In this document: in pieces, positions 19,023 to 29,011 of the stretch
How the letters are laid out: each line of letters begins with the position of its first letter
Numbering within the stretch: position 1 is the stretch's first letter
Assembly: GCA_928724745.1 (NCBI GenBank)
Contig: CAKMXJ010000002.1
Location: forward strand, 1,550,001 to 1,614,000
DNA: 64,000 nt
Direction of reading: 5' to 3'
Source: Anthracocystis setariae
Lineage: Eukaryota; Basidiomycota; Ustilaginomycetes; Ustilaginales; Ustilaginaceae
The notes under the pieces: generated by a model
Told to the model about the DNA's origin: nothing
Databases searched by the model: none
What the model saw: the letters and a program-made list of their open reading frames with translations, nothing else
Position numbers and translations under genes: made by a program

Positions 19023-20183
19023 ATGAACCCCGCAGAGATTGTTCGCGCAATTCGCGCCCAGTCTGCTTCCGAACGAAACCCATACAACGATAACCAGGCT
19101 GCCGTTGCTGGTCTCATGGCGTACAAGCTCTCCCAACATCGCGATGAAATCCTAGCCTCCATGCGAACCGGTTCATCAGCTTCAGCTTCTGCATCCGCTT
19201 CTTCACCTCCTCCCGGCTGTCCTATGCATGCCAGTGGCAGCCAAGCCCCAGTCCAGACACCTCCACCAAAGCCCACTCCTCCCAAAATGGTGGCTTCGTC
19301 CGGAGGTCAATGTCCCATCCCTCACCAAGACCGAGATGCGTACCTCGCATCGAAGTCCGCACAGCATGGTACCTCTGGTTCTATGGCACCCGCTTCATCT
19401 TCATCCGACTCATCTTCAAAGCCATGGTCCTCGACACTCAACCCTCTCAATATGATGCCTTCGCTCGGACAAGGTCAAGCTCCCGAACAACAGACGGTGC
19501 TCTCCACAGAACGAGTGGTTTCTTCCATCCCTCGTTCGCGATCGTCTGCTGCACCCGGCGCTTCTCCATATGACCCACCTTCAGCCTGTCCCGTCAAGCA
19601 CGACAGCAGCAAGCCGTCCGAGGAGCAGACTGAAAAGTGGGAATACCCTTCTCCTCAGCAATTCTACAACGCACTCGTCCGCAAGGGCTGGGAAACACCA
19701 GAGGAACACGTTGAGACCATGGTCATGGTTCACAACTTTCTCAACGAGCAAGCTTGGCTCGAGGTGCTCGAGTGGGAGAAGCTTGCCGGTGCCGATTCGT
19801 CTCGCGCCGAACTTGCGCGGTTCCAGGGCAAGCCAGGTACCATGACGCCGAAAGCACGTCTGTTCCAATGGATGGCCAAGATCATGCCCAACACGTTCAG
19901 CTCCGATGCGCCCTTTGATCGTCATGACTGGATCGTCAGGAGACCCGATCAGAACGGCAAGGAGGTGAGGTATGTGATCGACTACTATAGCGTGCCTGAT
20001 GATCCGGATAAGGACGAACCCGAATTTGTGCTCGATGTCAGACCAGCGTTGGACTCGTTCGAGAGTTTCAGCGTTAGAATGCAAAAGGGCTTTCAAGAGT
20101 GGAAGCAGGGTCAGGGATTCTTCACCGCTTTCGCTGCTGCCGAAAATGTACACCACAACAAAGATTCTGCGACAACAGCTTGA
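19023..20183 (+). CDS. CYC3: Holocytochrome c synthase (cytochrome c heme lyase)
   Basis: Attaches heme covalently to apocytochrome c in the mitochondrial intermembrane space. Intronless, 386 residues, starting at the first ATG (MNPAEIVRAIRAQ). The catalytic C-terminal half is clear: WEYPSPQQFYNALVRKGW, HNFLNEQAWLEVLEWE with the expected heme-ligand His 237, PFDRHDWIVRRP and VRYVIDYY. The N-terminal half contains three Cys-Pro motifs (Cys 66, Cys 97, Cys 189), the heme-regulatory-type motifs of the family. The N-terminus is longer than in yeast and Ser/Pro-rich. It ends convergently 229 bases from the MCU-COQ2 gene. Confidence 0.93.
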   Translation: MNPAEIVRAIRAQSASERNPYNDNQAAVAGLMAYKLSQHRDEILASMRTGSSASASASASSPPPGCPMHASGSQAPVQTPPPKPTPPKMVASSGGQCPIPHQDRDAYLASKSAQHGTSGSMAPASSSSDSSSKPWSSTLNPLNMMPSLGQGQAPEQQTVLSTERVVSSIPRSRSSAAPGASPYDPPSACPVKHDSSKPSEEQTEKWEYPSPQQFYNALVRKGWETPEEHVETMVMVHNFLNEQAWLEVLEWEKLAGADSSRAELARFQGKPGTMTPKARLFQWMAKIMPNTFSSDAPFDRHDWIVRRPDQNGKEVRYVIDYYSVPDDPDKDEPEFVLDVRPALDSFESFSVRMQKGFQEWKQGQGFFTAFAAAENVHHNKDSATTA

Positions 20184-20412
20184 TCTCTCCCTCTGTCACT
20201 TACACTATGTAAAACTATTCCGAAACGCAAACCAATTAAATTGGCTCACTTTGATATCCCCACTCTACCTTTCCCTTGTCTTGATATGGATAGCTGGATT
20301 GAGTGAGAGTTGGGTGATATGGGTATCTACTTTGGGACTCGGGGGGGGAAAGGCGTTAGGAAATTTGCGTAAATGAATGAGTCTTCACTTGGTTCGGTCT
20401 GTGTTGGATTGG

Positions 20413-23412
20413 TTACGAATTGAGGTAGAGCCAGGCAGTGTAGTCTGCGATGAGACCTGAGAAGATGATGCAACCTAAGGTGGTGTTTGAGCAAAATTTG
20501 CGCCAGCAATCGGGGCGATCGTTTAAGTTGACTGTAAAGATCTGCCACGCGAGGTGACCAGCCGCTCCTATGAGCGCGACGCAGAAGAACGGATGGTGAT
20601 GCGCCAACGTCTCCACCATCGTCGAGCATGTCGAAAGCGATTGCAGTGTAGAGGGTGAGAAAATCACGTCGCCAACCGAGACCGGTTCAAGGCGCGACAA
20701 AATCTCAGCTGCCGTCGGTGCCGGTGGGATAGCCTTAGATGCACTGTAACTGAACAGGCCGATGATTCCAGTGGAGAAGGCCGAAAGGACCGGCTTGGTC
20801 TTGTCGCCAAACAAGAGCGCCGTCGATTTGACGCCAGCATGCACGTCATCCGTCTTATCTTGGTGGGCGTAGATAGTATCGTACACCAACGTCCAACAGA
20901 TCGACCCTGCATACAGCGGAAGCACAACAGCCCAATCCACGGCACCGGCAACAGCAGACCAACCCAACATGGCACCCCAATTAAACGCCAAACCCAGCAC
21001 AAATTGCGGCCAGTACGTCACCCTCTTCATCAACGGATACAGCACCACAACCCCCAGCGAGCTCGCTCCTAACGCGATGCTGTACAGATTCAAATTCACC
21101 AGCACCGCCAGTCCGATACTCAGCTGAATACCCAGGAATGAGAGCGCCTGGAAGTGCGTGATGTCACCTGCCGCAAGCGGTCTCGCCTTGGTCCGCTCGA
21201 CCATGCGGTCCATCTTGACATCCCACATGTCATTGATCGTGCAACCGGCCCCGCGCATCACGATGGCGCCCACGCCAAACAGCACCGTATACAATAGAGG
21301 CACCGTGAAGTCAAGTCCAAGAGTGTGCGAGGCAAGCACAATCGACCACGCGCAAGGCCAGTACAGCAGCCACGTGCCAATCGGCTTGTCAATGCGCATC
21401 AGAGCTAGGTACGGCTTGATGCTAAACGGCTTCTTGGTCGGCAGCGTCGAAGTCTCTACCGCATCTACGGTGGCCTTGGCTGCGTCCTTTTGAGGACCTG
21501 CAGTGCTGGGATTCGAGCCCGTGCTGCTACTGTACCGCCTGACACCTTCGACATGCGTGACTTTACCTCGGCCGTATATCATCATACCCGAGGAGCGAGC
21601 AGATGTCGAGTATTGACGACGACCGTCCGTCTGTGCGATCTTCTTCTTTTTGGGCCTCAGCTTCGAGTGCTCCCTTTGCACATTGTCCGGCTGACCATCG
21701 CCATCCTTGTCTTCGGCCTCGTGTGTGGACGATCCCACCCCATCGCGCTTTCCGTCCCCCTCCCCCTTCTCATCCGCTTCCTCCTCGTCCTTCAATTCGC
21801 GCTTGGAAGATTGGAAGCTGGCGGCCTCCTGCTTTCGGATGATCTTGAGCGCCTGTTTGTTCTGCTTGCCCGCTTTGGTTTCTCCCTGATCCCATTCGAG
21901 GTCGTAGTCTTCGGCGACCTTTTTGATCGTCCTGCGAAGGTCCTTGACTTCCTCGATGAGGTCTTGGTATCGTTCTACGTTGAAGCCCTTCTCGATATAG
22001 AGCTTCTGTTGACGCCTCGACGTGGTCTCGTTCAGCACGGCACGATACGACACCTCGCGGTTGTGGATCAGGAACCAGATATAACCACCTAGGATGGTAC
22101 CGAGACCCGTGAGATACGTGACGGGTTCCATGACGTCCCATCCGAGCTCAGTGCAGAAGGTGAGGAAGGCGACGGAGCCCCACCAGGCGCTCAAGATGGC
22201 TACGCCAGCCAGCGAGATCCGCTTGGTGCCTGCGTGGGCGATGCGGTCACATTCTGCTTTGAGCTTGACGAGGTGTTCGATCTGCTCTGTTTTGGCGTAC
22301 AAGCTGGCACGCAGGAAGCGCGTGCGATCTTCGAAGGAGGGGACAGTGACATGGACGTTGCGTTCTCCGATGCGGATGACGAAGGAACCGATACGGGCGG
22401 CGTCGCGCAGGAAATCGCCGATTCCCGTCGCAGGCGACCAGCGCTTGCCATCAGCAGCACGGGTATGAAACGAGATGGGTGGGTCACCGAGTGGATCGAG
22501 GAAGCCTTCTCGGAGGAGCATTTGACGCATCTCGAGCTGCTCCTTGGTCAGCTTGAGACGCTTGTCCTTGCGTTCCGGCGAGGATCGTGGACCTTTAGGA
22601 ATGACGACTCTATCCTTGTCGTCGGTTTTGTGTACGGCGTCGTTCTCCTCTTCAAGCTGATACTTGCTGGGCTCGGGACTTGGACCTTCGGCACGAATGA
22701 GGTTGGCAATGTAGCTGAGCGGCTGAGCGCTATGCAGCAGGAATACAACGCTGTGCGCGGGCGCGTCTGCATCGTATTCGTCCGCCTCGACGTCCGAAGG
22801 TTCGCCATTTTCGGGCCCATGAAGGTTTGAATGCGGACGATGATTGACCTGAGATACGGGTGGCCCTGGCGTCTCAGCCGCCTGCTCCCACGGTTGTTGC
22901 GATACGTCGTGGCGCTCTGCCTCGTCGACTTTGGATGCTTGCTTGCCGTTCTGACGTTCGGCTATTGCTTTTGCAGATGAATGTTTGGAGGAAGGGGAGG
23001 ATGGGTCGGAGCTAGGAGGCTGCAAGGGGAGCGTGAGTTTGAAGAGAGAGGATTTGGTGAAGGCAAGGTAGCCTTGATCGCGTTCGCGGCCTAGTTTGGG
23101 GTTTCGATGATGTTGGCTGTTTTCGTCTGCGGGCGGCGCCGAGCTGGGATAGGTAGTCCTAACTCCTGAGGGGGTTGTAGCGTAGAATCGCAGATTCAGC
23201 AAAGCATCTGCGGTAGTTGCGTTCGGACAACGAAGCCGTGACGGCGTCTGACATGGTCTAGCAAAGTGATATCGCCGGACTATGGGCACTGCAGATGTTT
23301 GAAGCGCAGAGCTGATGAGGGATCCCCTCTCTGATGCGCCAAACCATGTTGGGGCAAGAGAGGTCGACACTGCCGAGGCTCGCAACGTACGAAAGGACAT
23401 GCTAGTCACCAT
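20413..23412 (-). CDS. MCU-COQ2 single ORF: calcium uniporter joined to 4-hydroxybenzoate polyprenyltransferase
   Basis: One uninterrupted 999-codon frame with two mitochondrial inner-membrane proteins. Residues 1-90 look like a mitochondrial presequence (Arg/Ser-rich, few acids). Residues about 215-520 are the calcium uniporter MCU: an N-terminal domain ([31 protein letters not shown]), a coiled segment, WWGSV, and the pore signature WDVMEPVTY with Asp 426 and Glu 429 between two hydrophobic helices. A charged linker (about 530-600) leads to [19 protein letters not shown], a presequence-like stretch with two in-frame Met codons at 610-611 (21585-21580). Residues about 650-999 are COQ2: [17 protein letters not shown], first Asp motif [10 protein letters not shown] from Asn 727, second DKTDDVHAG near 850, and several membrane helices. 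From Met 610 the COQ2 part would be 390 residues, a normal free-standing length. It may be a fusion, a protein cleaved in mitochondria, or two overlapping transcription units. Confidence 0.9.
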   Translation of the reverse strand: MVTSMSFRTLRASAVSTSLAPTWFGASERGSLISSALQTSAVPIVRRYHFARPCQTPSRLRCPNATTADALLNLRFYATTPSGVRTTYPSSAPPADENSQHHRNPKLGRERDQGYLAFTKSSLFKLTLPLQPPSSDPSSPSSKHSSAKAIAERQNGKQASKVDEAERHDVSQQPWEQAAETPGPPVSQVNHRPHSNLHGPENGEPSDVEADEYDADAPAHSVVFLLHSAQPLSYIANLIRAEGPSPEPSKYQLEEENDAVHKTDDKDRVVIPKGPRSSPERKDKRLKLTKEQLEMRQMLLREGFLDPLGDPPISFHTRAADGKRWSPATGIGDFLRDAARIGSFVIRIGERNVHVTVPSFEDRTRFLRASLYAKTEQIEHLVKLKAECDRIAHAGTKRISLAGVAILSAWWGSVAFLTFCTELGWDVMEPVTYLTGLGTILGGYIWFLIHNREVSYRAVLNETTSRRQQKLYIEKGFNVERYQDLIEEVKDLRRTIKKVAEDYDLEWDQGETKAGKQNKQALKIIRKQEAASFQSSKRELKDEEEADEKGEGDGKRDGVGSSTHEAEDKDGDGQPDNVQREHSKLRPKKKKIAQTDGRRQYSTSARSSGMMIYGRGKVTHVEGVRRYSSSTGSNPSTAGPQKDAAKATVDAVETSTLPTKKPFSIKPYLALMRIDKPIGTWLLYWPCAWSIVLASHTLGLDFTVPLLYTVLFGVGAIVMRGAGCTINDMWDVKMDRMVERTKARPLAAGDITHFQALSFLGIQLSIGLAVLVNLNLYSIALGASSLGVVVLYPLMKRVTYWPQFVLGLAFNWGAMLGWSAVAGAVDWAVVLPLYAGSICWTLVYDTIYAHQDKTDDVHAGVKSTALLFGDKTKPVLSAFSTGIIGLFSYSASKAIPPAPTAAEILSRLEPVSVGDVIFSPSTLQSLSTCSTMVETLAHHHPFFCVALIGAAGHLAWQIFTVNLNDRPDCWRKFCSNTTLGCIIFSGLIADYTAWLYLNS

Positions 23413-24195
23413 GACAAGTCTGGCAGTCCGAGCGTGACAAGACTGTGCCTGCTTCGATGTGGTCGTTGGGCCAATGTTTCTAGTTGTTGGCGATAGGGAA
23501 CATGATGGTTGAGCTATCGAGTTGATTTGGTTGAGGACAATAATGAAAGGTGGAAGTGGAGCAAGCGAGCGAGCGAGCGGGCTGGCTTCTCGATGCTAAG
23601 GGTCTTGCTTGGCTGACGCTCGGATAGGAGAGTGAGCAGAGTGAATCTTCCAATTTGCGTCATGCCGCTCGAGCCGCTTTTGTATGCATTTTGGCTTTAT
23701 TCCTTATTTAACACGCAAACATCGCTCTAACAAATGCAAACCAACGCACTTCAACGGACTTGACTTGAGCGTCCCTGCGTCTGTTCTGAGCTCCAACTCG
23801 GCACTGCACAGTACCGTCGAGGCTGAATCATCCTTTGCTGCTCGTCCCCAACACGCCAAATGTCGATTGCCTCTCCTGATACTCGGCTGAATCAGCTGCT
23901 ACTCTATACTCAACTTAGTTGGGCGTTGCTCGCCTGATGACTCTCTATCAGAGGTGTGCTCAGCCTGTGCACAATGCGTGCTCTCTGCCCAAAGCACGCG
24001 TGAGCCTGCAATCGGTTGCTCGTAATGCATCAACACGCTCACCTGAACATATACGCTCTCTTGATCGAAAGATCATCATCAGTCTTGTCTGTTCGAATCG
24101 TTACTTTGACCTTTCTTCCGCATATATATAGCACCGTCGTTACCATCTTCTCTCTACTCCTTCTCTACCCATCTCTCTTTCACAAACACAACATC
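23413..24195. promoter_or_regulatory. Divergent promoter MCU-COQ2 / 82-residue protein
   Basis: 783 bases. TATATATA at 24123-24130 lies about 66 bases upstream of the ATG at 24196, in a good position for a TATA box of the plus-strand gene. GAGCGAGCGAGCGAG-type tetramer repeats lie near 23562-23580. Confidence 0.5.
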
Positions 24196-24324
24196 ATGTC
24201 TGGTCAAGGCGGTACACAATCTCCCCCTCTTCAGGGTCATGAAAACGACCCCGTCGGTCAGGTAAGTTAGGATCCCCTTGCTCCAATCTTTTCACCGCAG
24301 CACCAACTGAAAGCCATTATTGCT

Positions 24325-24377
<53 letters not shown>

Positions 24378-24653
24378 CACAGTCGGCACCCGGTAAGGAC
24401 TCGCATGCTATCCCCGACGAACAGCAGCGCGGCGGCATCTTTGGCAGCGGCGAAAACAAGGGCAGCGAAAGTGGTCAGGCTGGAGACTCAAAGAACGGTA
24501 CTGGCAACCTTGAAGAGGTAAGGTAGTAAATGCTCATCATAAGCCAAGCTAAAAGCCACTTGCTGACCAGACCGACCTTCTTGTTGCGATATCTTTCTTC
24601 GACAGGCACTGAACAACGCCAAGCACGCAGATTCCAACCAGCCTGGCAAATGA
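24196..24653 (+). CDS. 82-residue hydrophilic Gly-rich protein, three exons
   Basis: Function unknown. Exons 24196-24261, 24383-24517 and 24606-24653 join in phase 0 through GTAAG...CAG introns to an 82-residue product that begins MSGQGGTQSPPLQGHENDPV and ends with DSNQPGK. It is about one fifth glycine, has no hydrophobic segment, no cysteine and no signal peptide, which fits the general profile of hydrophilins or small stress proteins (inference only). Support for it being real: three exons in frame, clean splice sites, a TATA box in the right place, and a convergent neighbour 110 bases away. The first intron has a run of 50 T ending seven bases before the 3' splice site. Confidence 0.75.
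24326..24375 (+). repeat. Homopolymer of 50 T inside intron 1
   Basis: Uninterrupted T run forming the polypyrimidine tract just upstream of ATCACAG and exon 2 of the 82-residue gene. The exact length could be affected by sequencing error. Confidence 0.85.
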
Positions 24654-24763
24654 GATCAATATTGCCACTGATGCAATCGCAACCCTCGAGCACCGTCGCA
24701 ATGTAATCTAGCGATGCATTTGTGAATTCAAATCCTGTGCGATACAAAAGTAGTGTGACGCTT

Positions 24764-26233
24764 CTATGCCGTCCGTCCAGTTCGTCGACGCGAAGGTGTG
24801 GACGCACCAAGCTGCTGCCATTCCGTCGGGTAGTAGCTCGGATGATAGTACGGCGGAACGCTGGTGCCGTGAGACACTCTCTGATCCGGCGCGCCACCAA
24901 TCGCGTGCGTTGCTGGTGCACAGTTGTGAGTGATGCTGGAATGCTGCGCGCCTCTTGAACCGTGATCTACATCCTTCGAGTTGGAGCGCGACTTGATCCT
25001 GAAGAATGAAAAGAAAGAGTTGGTCGCACCCACAACGATACTCAAGCAAATCAGCGTGAACAGCATCGTCTTCCAGCTCACCGAGTCGACGAATCCGTTG
25101 AGAATCTCTGCAAACGTCTCGGCAGTCACTCGTGCCGTACCTACAACCGCAGGATCACGAGCAGAGCAGCGTTCCCAATTCTTGCACGCGTGCGCCAGCG
25201 CAGGAGCTTGCAGATCGGTGCCGCAACGGTTGGCTGTATAGGCCGCGGCGCAGGCCGTGATCTCGGAGAGCGTATCTGTCGACGTCAAAGCATCATTTCG
25301 GCAAATGTCACTATGCAGAAGCCAGAGCGAGAGGGACGCAACCTTTGCAATACTCACCCATTTCGTAGGCTCGAACCTTTTCGGCGACATCTTTCTGTAC
25401 CGTCCTCACCACGTGGTAGAGCAAGTAAAGGAAGGTAGAAAGAATGCTCGCGTTGAAAATGAGCTGAGCGTAACCAAGCAACAGCTCCGGTCTGTCCATA
25501 TGGTGCACGTTCGAAGTCGAAACAGCTGCTGACGGTTGCTGAAGCGTTGGCGAGACAGTGTTGGGTAGAATGTAGTTGACAGCGTACTTTGTAATCGATC
25601 GAATACGACTAGGTGACCTTCTGTATTTGTCGCCCTCTTCCTCTTCGTCGTCGTCATCATCGTCATCGTCGTCTCCTGTACCGCAGCTATCCTCATCCCT
25701 GTCCTTTCCATCATGCTGCTGCTGCAACGGACCTCGAGAAGGTACAAGCTCGCGGCTCTGCAAATGCGCCAACCTCTTTCCTTTACGACTGAGGACGCTT
25801 CGTTTCCGTCGGACGTGCTGTGTTGATGACGATGCGAGATCTGATTTTGCCGACTTGCGAGCATAGACATCTGCATTGCTCATCGATTCGTCTGCTAGAT
25901 CTTCGCTGGCATCTGCAACTTGCGCTAAACGGCTGCTGACTCGATGCGAAGGCGGTGTGAGGCTGGACATTTCAACATCGGCCATGTCGGTGTCGATGGG
26001 TAGCTGAGAAGTAGAGGCTTGGGATGACCAGCGCTGTGAGCCGTCATGATCGAATATACTGGCTGCTGAGCAATATCGTTGAGCGTTTTGAAAGGTTGAA
26101 GAGATGAGATATAGTGAGTCAGTTTGGTCCCAAGGGCGAATGAGCGGTTGCGTGGCACAGAGGCACACTTACGTTGCGGTGGACCTGGCGGAGATGTGTC
26201 CATTGGGGCTTCTGTTCCCCTGTGCCAAAGCAT
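24764..26233 (-). CDS. Brl1/Brr6 family nuclear-envelope protein
   Basis: Integral nuclear-envelope protein involved in nuclear pore assembly and membrane lipid balance. Three exons: 26233-26173, 26065-25358 and 25275-24764, all GT-AG and phase-consistent, about 426 residues. The N-half is polar with an Asp/Glu run. The C-half holds the Brr6_like_C_C core: membrane helix (NASILSTFLYLLYHVV), an intermembrane loop with four cysteines (ITACAAAYTANRC, then HACKNWERC) that form disulfides in this family, and a second helix (TMLFTLICLSIVVG). The intron between exons 2 and 3 falls just before the cysteine loop and its removal gives YEMDTLSEITACAAAY. The start is uncertain: 26233 (MLWHRG) or the in-frame 26203 (MDTSPPGPP). 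The first acceptor could also be three bases further on. Confidence 0.87.
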
Positions 26234-26724
26234 GGTATCAATATAAGGCTCGTATGAGCGGTGTGTGCTAAGACGAGGCAATGGTGAGCTGGCGACCAAA
26301 GTTGAATTGGTTGCGAGGAAGAAGTCAAGTTTTGTGTCCTGTCAAGGGTTCGCGTGTTGTGTGTTGGTCTCGATGCATCCCGGACATTCCGCCTGGCACA
26401 CTGTCATCGGCCTAACAGCTTAGCAATTTCGAATCTGGAAGCCAAAGGAGATTGATTCTCCACATGCCAAGTGGACCCTTGAATCATCCGACTCTCACCA
26501 CTCGTCACCGTCACCGTAGCGGATGTCTCTAACAGTTGTGGTTCGTCTCCTCCGCCAAAGCCCATCGACATCACCTAGTCAAAACGGCGAGCTCTTACAC
26601 AACTCTGGTAAACTTCGGTCGATCGAGGGACAAGTTATTGCCCGAGAATGTCGACCTAGCTTCCAGCGTGGACTACGATTCGGATCGATAGTGCTTCTCT
26701 GCTAGACGGTAGCCAGCAGCCAAG
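26234..26724. promoter_or_regulatory. Divergent promoter Brl1 / Oca-like gene
   Basis: 491 bases between the starts; no TATA box or named motif recognised. CACCGTCACCGT direct repeat-like bases near 26504-26516. Confidence 0.3.
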
Positions 26725-28866
26725 ATGCCACTCAAGCCGCTTACCCCGCCACTTCGCTTCTCCACTGTCGCATTCTCGCCTGTCGATGAACCTCAGTATA
26801 GCGAAGTCTCGTGTCCTCGATCGCACCCGCATCATCGCGAATCCGTCTATCGTGGAGCGTATCCGAAACCGCGCAATCTCTACTTCCTGTCTCGCTTGCA
26901 TCTCCGAACCGTACTCAGCCTTACTCCAAGATCGCTTGACAATGATGCAGCCCTGACTACGTGGTCATCGCACAGCGAACCATCCGGAGTCTCTCCCGCG
27001 AAACTGGCATCCGAACATGGCATTCACCTTGTGCACGTACGATGCGAGAAGCCCAAAGACGAGAGCGGCGGTCTGACTCGCGAAGGCGCGGTTCGTGCCC
27101 TCTCGATTCTACTCGATCGTCGAAACCATCCAATCTATGTGCATTGCTTGGATGGCGTCGAGGTAACGAGCACCCTGGTTGCGTGTATGAGGAAAGTACA
27201 GGCATGGTCGACGCCTGCGATCCTCGCTGAGCTCGGAAGGGCGTTGAGGGATTCAAACTCTTCGGAATGGACCGAAGTGCCTGCCCACTTATCTTCGTTC
27301 GTCAACAAATTCGGCCAACCCGATGGAATCAGGCTTCCTCCTCGAAATCACATTCCTTCCTGGCTCTGGCCCGCACCGAATCCGCTTTCCATTCTGGCCG
27401 ACCCTTATGCGTGGGCGACCTCGTCACAGCCTTCCACTTCAGCCAATGGCGCCAAAGAAAGCAGTTCAAGAAACACGAGTGGCGATGCTGCCATGTCCAG
27501 AAGCCCAGGGGCACCGCAAGCCCCTTACGACGCTGCGCAGCGAACGTCGCCACAACCACCAATATCCCAGCCCATTCGGCGAGACCGGCAGCTTCCGATC
27601 CACCATCCCACGCTCAAACTCCACTTTGAAGTCGATCCGAATCTTCCGCCCGAACCCGCGCCCTCGGTAGCATCGACTTCTGCCTCCACTGCTGCATCAT
27701 CAACCTCACAGCGCTCCATGACACCCTCTCGTCCATCGCATCTCCATTCTCGCACGTCATCGCACAATAGCACCGCAAGTCTTCGCAGCCCGCCTCATTC
27801 TCGCCCCTCGAGTCGAGCTGGGCGTTCCCTGATCGGCACTTCGCATGCGCTTGCCAGCAGCAGATCTTCATCGATTGCCCCCGAGGAGGGACGCAGAGCC
27901 GCAAGTGGGTCAGGCTCGTCGCTGATCAGCCCCAGTCCCGCGCCTTTCGGTGGCTCATCCAATGCGATACCCTCGATCGCTGCTTTCCTCGAAGATCAAG
28001 CGCGAACGCATGACCTTCTCAGCAGTTCGCAGTATTTGGGTAGCGAGTCGCCCACGCGTCGTCCGCGCTCCAATCTCAGCCTTGACACGTTTGCGAACCA
28101 AGGTTCTTCGCTGTTTGGACCTGGCTATATTGCTTTGCCGACGGATAAGAGCCCGATAGAAGCAGACGAGCTCGATGTCAGTACTCCACGTGCTCGACCT
28201 ACAACGCTTCATAATTTCAACATCGGTATCGCCGGGACGATTTTTCATCATGATGATGACATTACCGACCATGAAGGCGAGAGTTCGCAGCTGGGTGCCA
28301 GTCGGACCCAAGCATCGAGCTCGACTATGCCAGCCGTGCGAGAGGGGAGAGTGGTGGTACCGCTTGCCAAGAGGAGACAGGTGCTGGATGAAGATGCCGA
28401 AGGCGAGCAAACTCCGACCAAGGGTAGCACTTTGGTGAAGGGACAGCACCGACTTGGCGGGGGGGCACAGCAGAGCGGAAGCGTGGTGGGCCAAGATCAT
28501 GCGGCGATTAACCGTGTTCCGTTTGCGGTTGAGTCTGGGGCTCAATTAGAGCGCGTTTTGGATACCACGCGGATTGCGGGTAGTGACGGACAAGAGCAAA
28601 GTCTCGATGAAGCAGTAGAAGGTAGCTTTGATAGGTTGAGTGGTAGCGAACACGGATCGGCCATCGAGGATAGTGAGGAAGATGGTAACGTCGATGTTGA
28701 AGAAGTCGGACGGGAGGATGTAGAGGAGACAGTTGAGGAAGAGGAGGAAGAGGAAGAAGAAGAGGAGGAAGAGGAAGAGGAGGAGGAAGAGGAGGAAGAG
28801 GAAGATGAGGAAGATGAGGATGAAGATGACCTTGCACTTGAAGCGCTGGACTTGGAGGGCTACTAA
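26725..28866 (+). CDS. Oca/Siw14-like atypical phosphatase-fold protein, catalytic Arg absent
   Basis: Intronless, 713 residues. Residues about 35-200 resemble the Oca/Siw14 plant-and-fungi atypical dual-specificity phosphatase domain: VYRGAYPKPRNLYFLSRLHL followed by RTVLSLTP, then GIHLVHVRCEKPKDE, and the P-loop region IYVHCLDGVEVTS. The Cys (141) and Gly of the CX5R loop are kept, but position 147, where the catalytic Arg should be, is Val. This resembles the Oca4/Oca6 branch rather than Siw14, whose members hydrolyse inositol pyrophosphates. The remaining 500 residues are Ser-rich and end in a long Glu/Asp run (GAGGAA repeats at 28735-28840). The role is unknown; a regulatory or scaffold role is inference. 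Confidence 0.75.
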   Translation: MPLKPLTPPLRFSTVAFSPVDEPQYSEVSCPRSHPHHRESVYRGAYPKPRNLYFLSRLHLRTVLSLTPRSLDNDAALTTWSSHSEPSGVSPAKLASEHGIHLVHVRCEKPKDESGGLTREGAVRALSILLDRRNHPIYVHCLDGVEVTSTLVACMRKVQAWSTPAILAELGRALRDSNSSEWTEVPAHLSSFVNKFGQPDGIRLPPRNHIPSWLWPAPNPLSILADPYAWATSSQPSTSANGAKESSSRNTSGDAAMSRSPGAPQAPYDAAQRTSPQPPISQPIRRDRQLPIHHPTLKLHFEVDPNLPPEPAPSVASTSASTAASSTSQRSMTPSRPSHLHSRTSSHNSTASLRSPPHSRPSSRAGRSLIGTSHALASSRSSSIAPEEGRRAASGSGSSLISPSPAPFGGSSNAIPSIAAFLEDQARTHDLLSSSQYLGSESPTRRPRSNLSLDTFANQGSSLFGPGYIALPTDKSPIEADELDVSTPRARPTTLHNFNIGIAGTIFHHDDDITDHEGESSQLGASRTQASSSTMPAVREGRVVVPLAKRRQVLDEDAEGEQTPTKGSTLVKGQHRLGGGAQQSGSVVGQDHAAINRVPFAVESGAQLERVLDTTRIAGSDGQEQSLDEAVEGSFDRLSGSEHGSAIEDSEEDGNVDVEEVGREDVEETVEEEEEEEEEEEEEEEEEEEEEEEDEEDEDEDDLALEALDLEGY

Positions 28867-29011
28867 CTTGGCACATCATCCGCACAATCACATTCGACTC
28901 AATTCAACGCTTGCATCTCATACCGTAAACTGTTCAGTGCAAAATAGCTTTGCGTACCCAGTCTGACAGGGGAGCTGAAGTGAGACTCGGAAGAATTGAT
29001 TCGGGCAAAAG

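Noticed and set aside
21490..22830. Long plus-strand frames opposite MCU-COQ2
   Set aside because: Antisense shadows of the two conserved domains.
24326..24375. 50-T run as an assembly artefact or poly(A) tail of an inserted cDNA
   Set aside because: It lies inside an intron with intact splice sites on both sides; an artefact in length is possible but the run itself fits a polypyrimidine tract.
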